A stretch of 62,000 bases of DNA, taken from the NCBI GenBank assembly GCA_009760855.2, contig WPIO01000126.1:1-62000 (forward strand). Direction: 5' to 3'. A program made the position numbers and the translations under genes. Below the pieces are notes generated by a model. It worked only from the letters and a program-made list of their open reading frames with translations. It did not search any database and was not told where the DNA came from. The stretch comes from Cristatella mucedo (lineage: Eukaryota; Bryozoa; Phylactolaemata; Cristatellidae). Positions 61,280-62,000 of the stretch are shown here, piece after piece (position 1 is the stretch's first letter; the number at the start of each line of letters is the position of its first letter).

Positions 61280-61385
61280 CGGAAATAATAATATTAATAA
61301 TAATAATATATTTGTAGTAGTACTCTCAGGTAATCTAATCTCTTTCTAGGCACTTTAAATTATCTGTAAAGGAAACTGTAAAGAA
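61280..61385 (-). mobile_element. LINE-A/SINE tail fragment in the Polinton
   Basis: AATAATAATATTAATAATAA then AGTACTCTCAGGTAATCTAA and CTAGGCACTTTAAATTATCT: a diverged antisense tail. Confidence 0.65.
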
Positions 61386-61861
61386 GTTAAGTATTAAAAA
61401 AGTCCTTAAAAGACCATTTAGTATTAAAAAAAGTCCTTGAAAGACCATTATCTGTATTTGATAAGATAAAATAATTAAAAAACTAAATATTAAAAATTTC
61501 AGGTGTGCTTCTGCAAGGAATGAATGAGCACAAACTATCCAAATTCAGTAGAGTGCTAGATAAGTAATACAGGGAAGTCTGATGAAGGAATATATAGCTG
61601 GATTGCACTAAAAAATCTAACGAAGATTCATATTACTTCCAATCACACGGAGCTCCTCCGATGCCAGAAGTAATTGAATACCTCTGATAAATTTCAAGTT
61701 TTTCAACGTTCCAACAGCTAAGTTATAGCTATACTGACTGCAGGAAACGTTGTTTAGAATTCTTAAAATTCATAACAACTCACGACTTCGCAACCACAAT
61801 AGTATTACTAAACCATTAATTTTTATATCAAACAAAAAATATTTTCAATAAATAGCACGAA
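61386..61861. other. Polinton interior, nothing recognised
   Basis: AT-rich, with a direct repeat of TTTAGTATTAAAAAAGTCCT type (61388-61450). No frame with a known motif. Confidence 0.4.
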
Positions 61862-62000
61862 ATGGCAAACGTGTTTAGTCATCTAAATCTCAACTCGTTT
61901 TTTGATCTTCCCGAAGAGAAAAGGCTGTTAAACTTTAAAACTCTCAGTTATTGATTACAAAAGGAGTATCAGTTAGGATAAGTGTAGAAGAAAAAGATCA
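61862..62000 (+). pseudogene. Start of another Polinton-region ORF, cut by the window end
   Basis: ATG at 61862 opens MANVFSHLNLNSFFDLPEEK and reaches a stop after about 30 codons; a frameshift may continue it beyond the window. Not recognised. Confidence 0.3.

Larger units (their letters stand above)
54996..62000. mobile_element. Maverick/Polinton-type (adintovirus-like) element, decayed, open at right
   Basis: An AT-rich block with its own gene set. Minus strand from right to left: packaging ATPase, unknown genes, capsid-like protein, fibre-like protein, integrase. One zinc-ribbon ORF lies on the plus strand at 61063. This combination of retroviral-type integrase, A32/FtsK-type ATPase and double-jelly-roll-like capsid is diagnostic of the Maverick/Polinton/adintovirus group. 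DNA polymerase B, adenain-type protease and terminal inverted repeats are not seen; the window ends inside the element. Most genes carry stops or frameshifts, and the element is interrupted by LINE-A copies and microsatellites, so this is an old integrated copy. Confidence 0.85.

Overview
The window is animal nuclear DNA, most likely from an invertebrate and possibly a spiralian (weak inference). Genes are split by GT-AG introns, microsatellites are long and pure, and most of the sequence is transposon wreckage: two CR1/L2-type LINE families, two tRNA-derived SINE families, Tc1/mariner, hAT, a fold-back element and a Maverick/Polinton-type virus-like element. There are no bacterial operons, and long open frames inside (GA)n, (CT)n and (CA)n tracts are artefacts of low complexity.

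Left part (0-12.7 kb). A last exon resembling the C terminus of formin-binding protein 4 lies at about 471-654 on the plus strand. Four consecutive exons of a TPD52 (tumour protein D52) family gene lie on the minus strand between 9697 and 6011, including a 60-nt in-frame exon. A dead Tc1 transposase sits inside the largest intron of that gene. The rest is intergenic sequence with LINE and SINE tails.

Middle (12.7-40 kb). This is a transposon graveyard. LINE family A has a nearly complete copy at 13.4-16.7 kb and a 5'-truncated copy at 17.8-19.9 kb. LINE family B occurs as several broken copies at 23.2-30.8 kb. A tRNA SINE family carries the same 3' tail as LINE-A, so the two look like a SINE/LINE retroposition pair. 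There is a hAT relic near 22-23 kb, a 0.9-kb fold-back element with an 8-bp target duplication at 36.8-37.7 kb, a GC-rich segment present twice (30.8 and 35.8 kb), and a 1.2-kb pyrimidine minisatellite at 39-40 kb.

40-50 kb holds a SOUL/haem-binding-protein locus. An intact four-exon gene at 46948-50128 (plus strand, 240 codons, signal peptide) has an intron dominated by a 1.2-kb (GA)n tract. A decayed paralogue, with stop codons in both recognisable exons, lies at 40412-40888.

50-55 kb has a decayed tandem repeat of about 165 bp, LINE-B endonuclease debris and a second SINE family.

55-62 kb is the most interesting part: an AT-rich, decayed Maverick/Polinton (adintovirus-like) element running off the right edge. 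On the minus strand I can read a retroviral-type integrase (split by a nested LINE), a fibre-like protein with phage-tail-type repeats, a probable double-jelly-roll major capsid protein, and an A32/FtsK-type packaging ATPase with Walker A and B motifs. A small CxxC zinc-ribbon ORF lies on the plus strand and is intact. No DNA polymerase B or cysteine protease is visible in the window.
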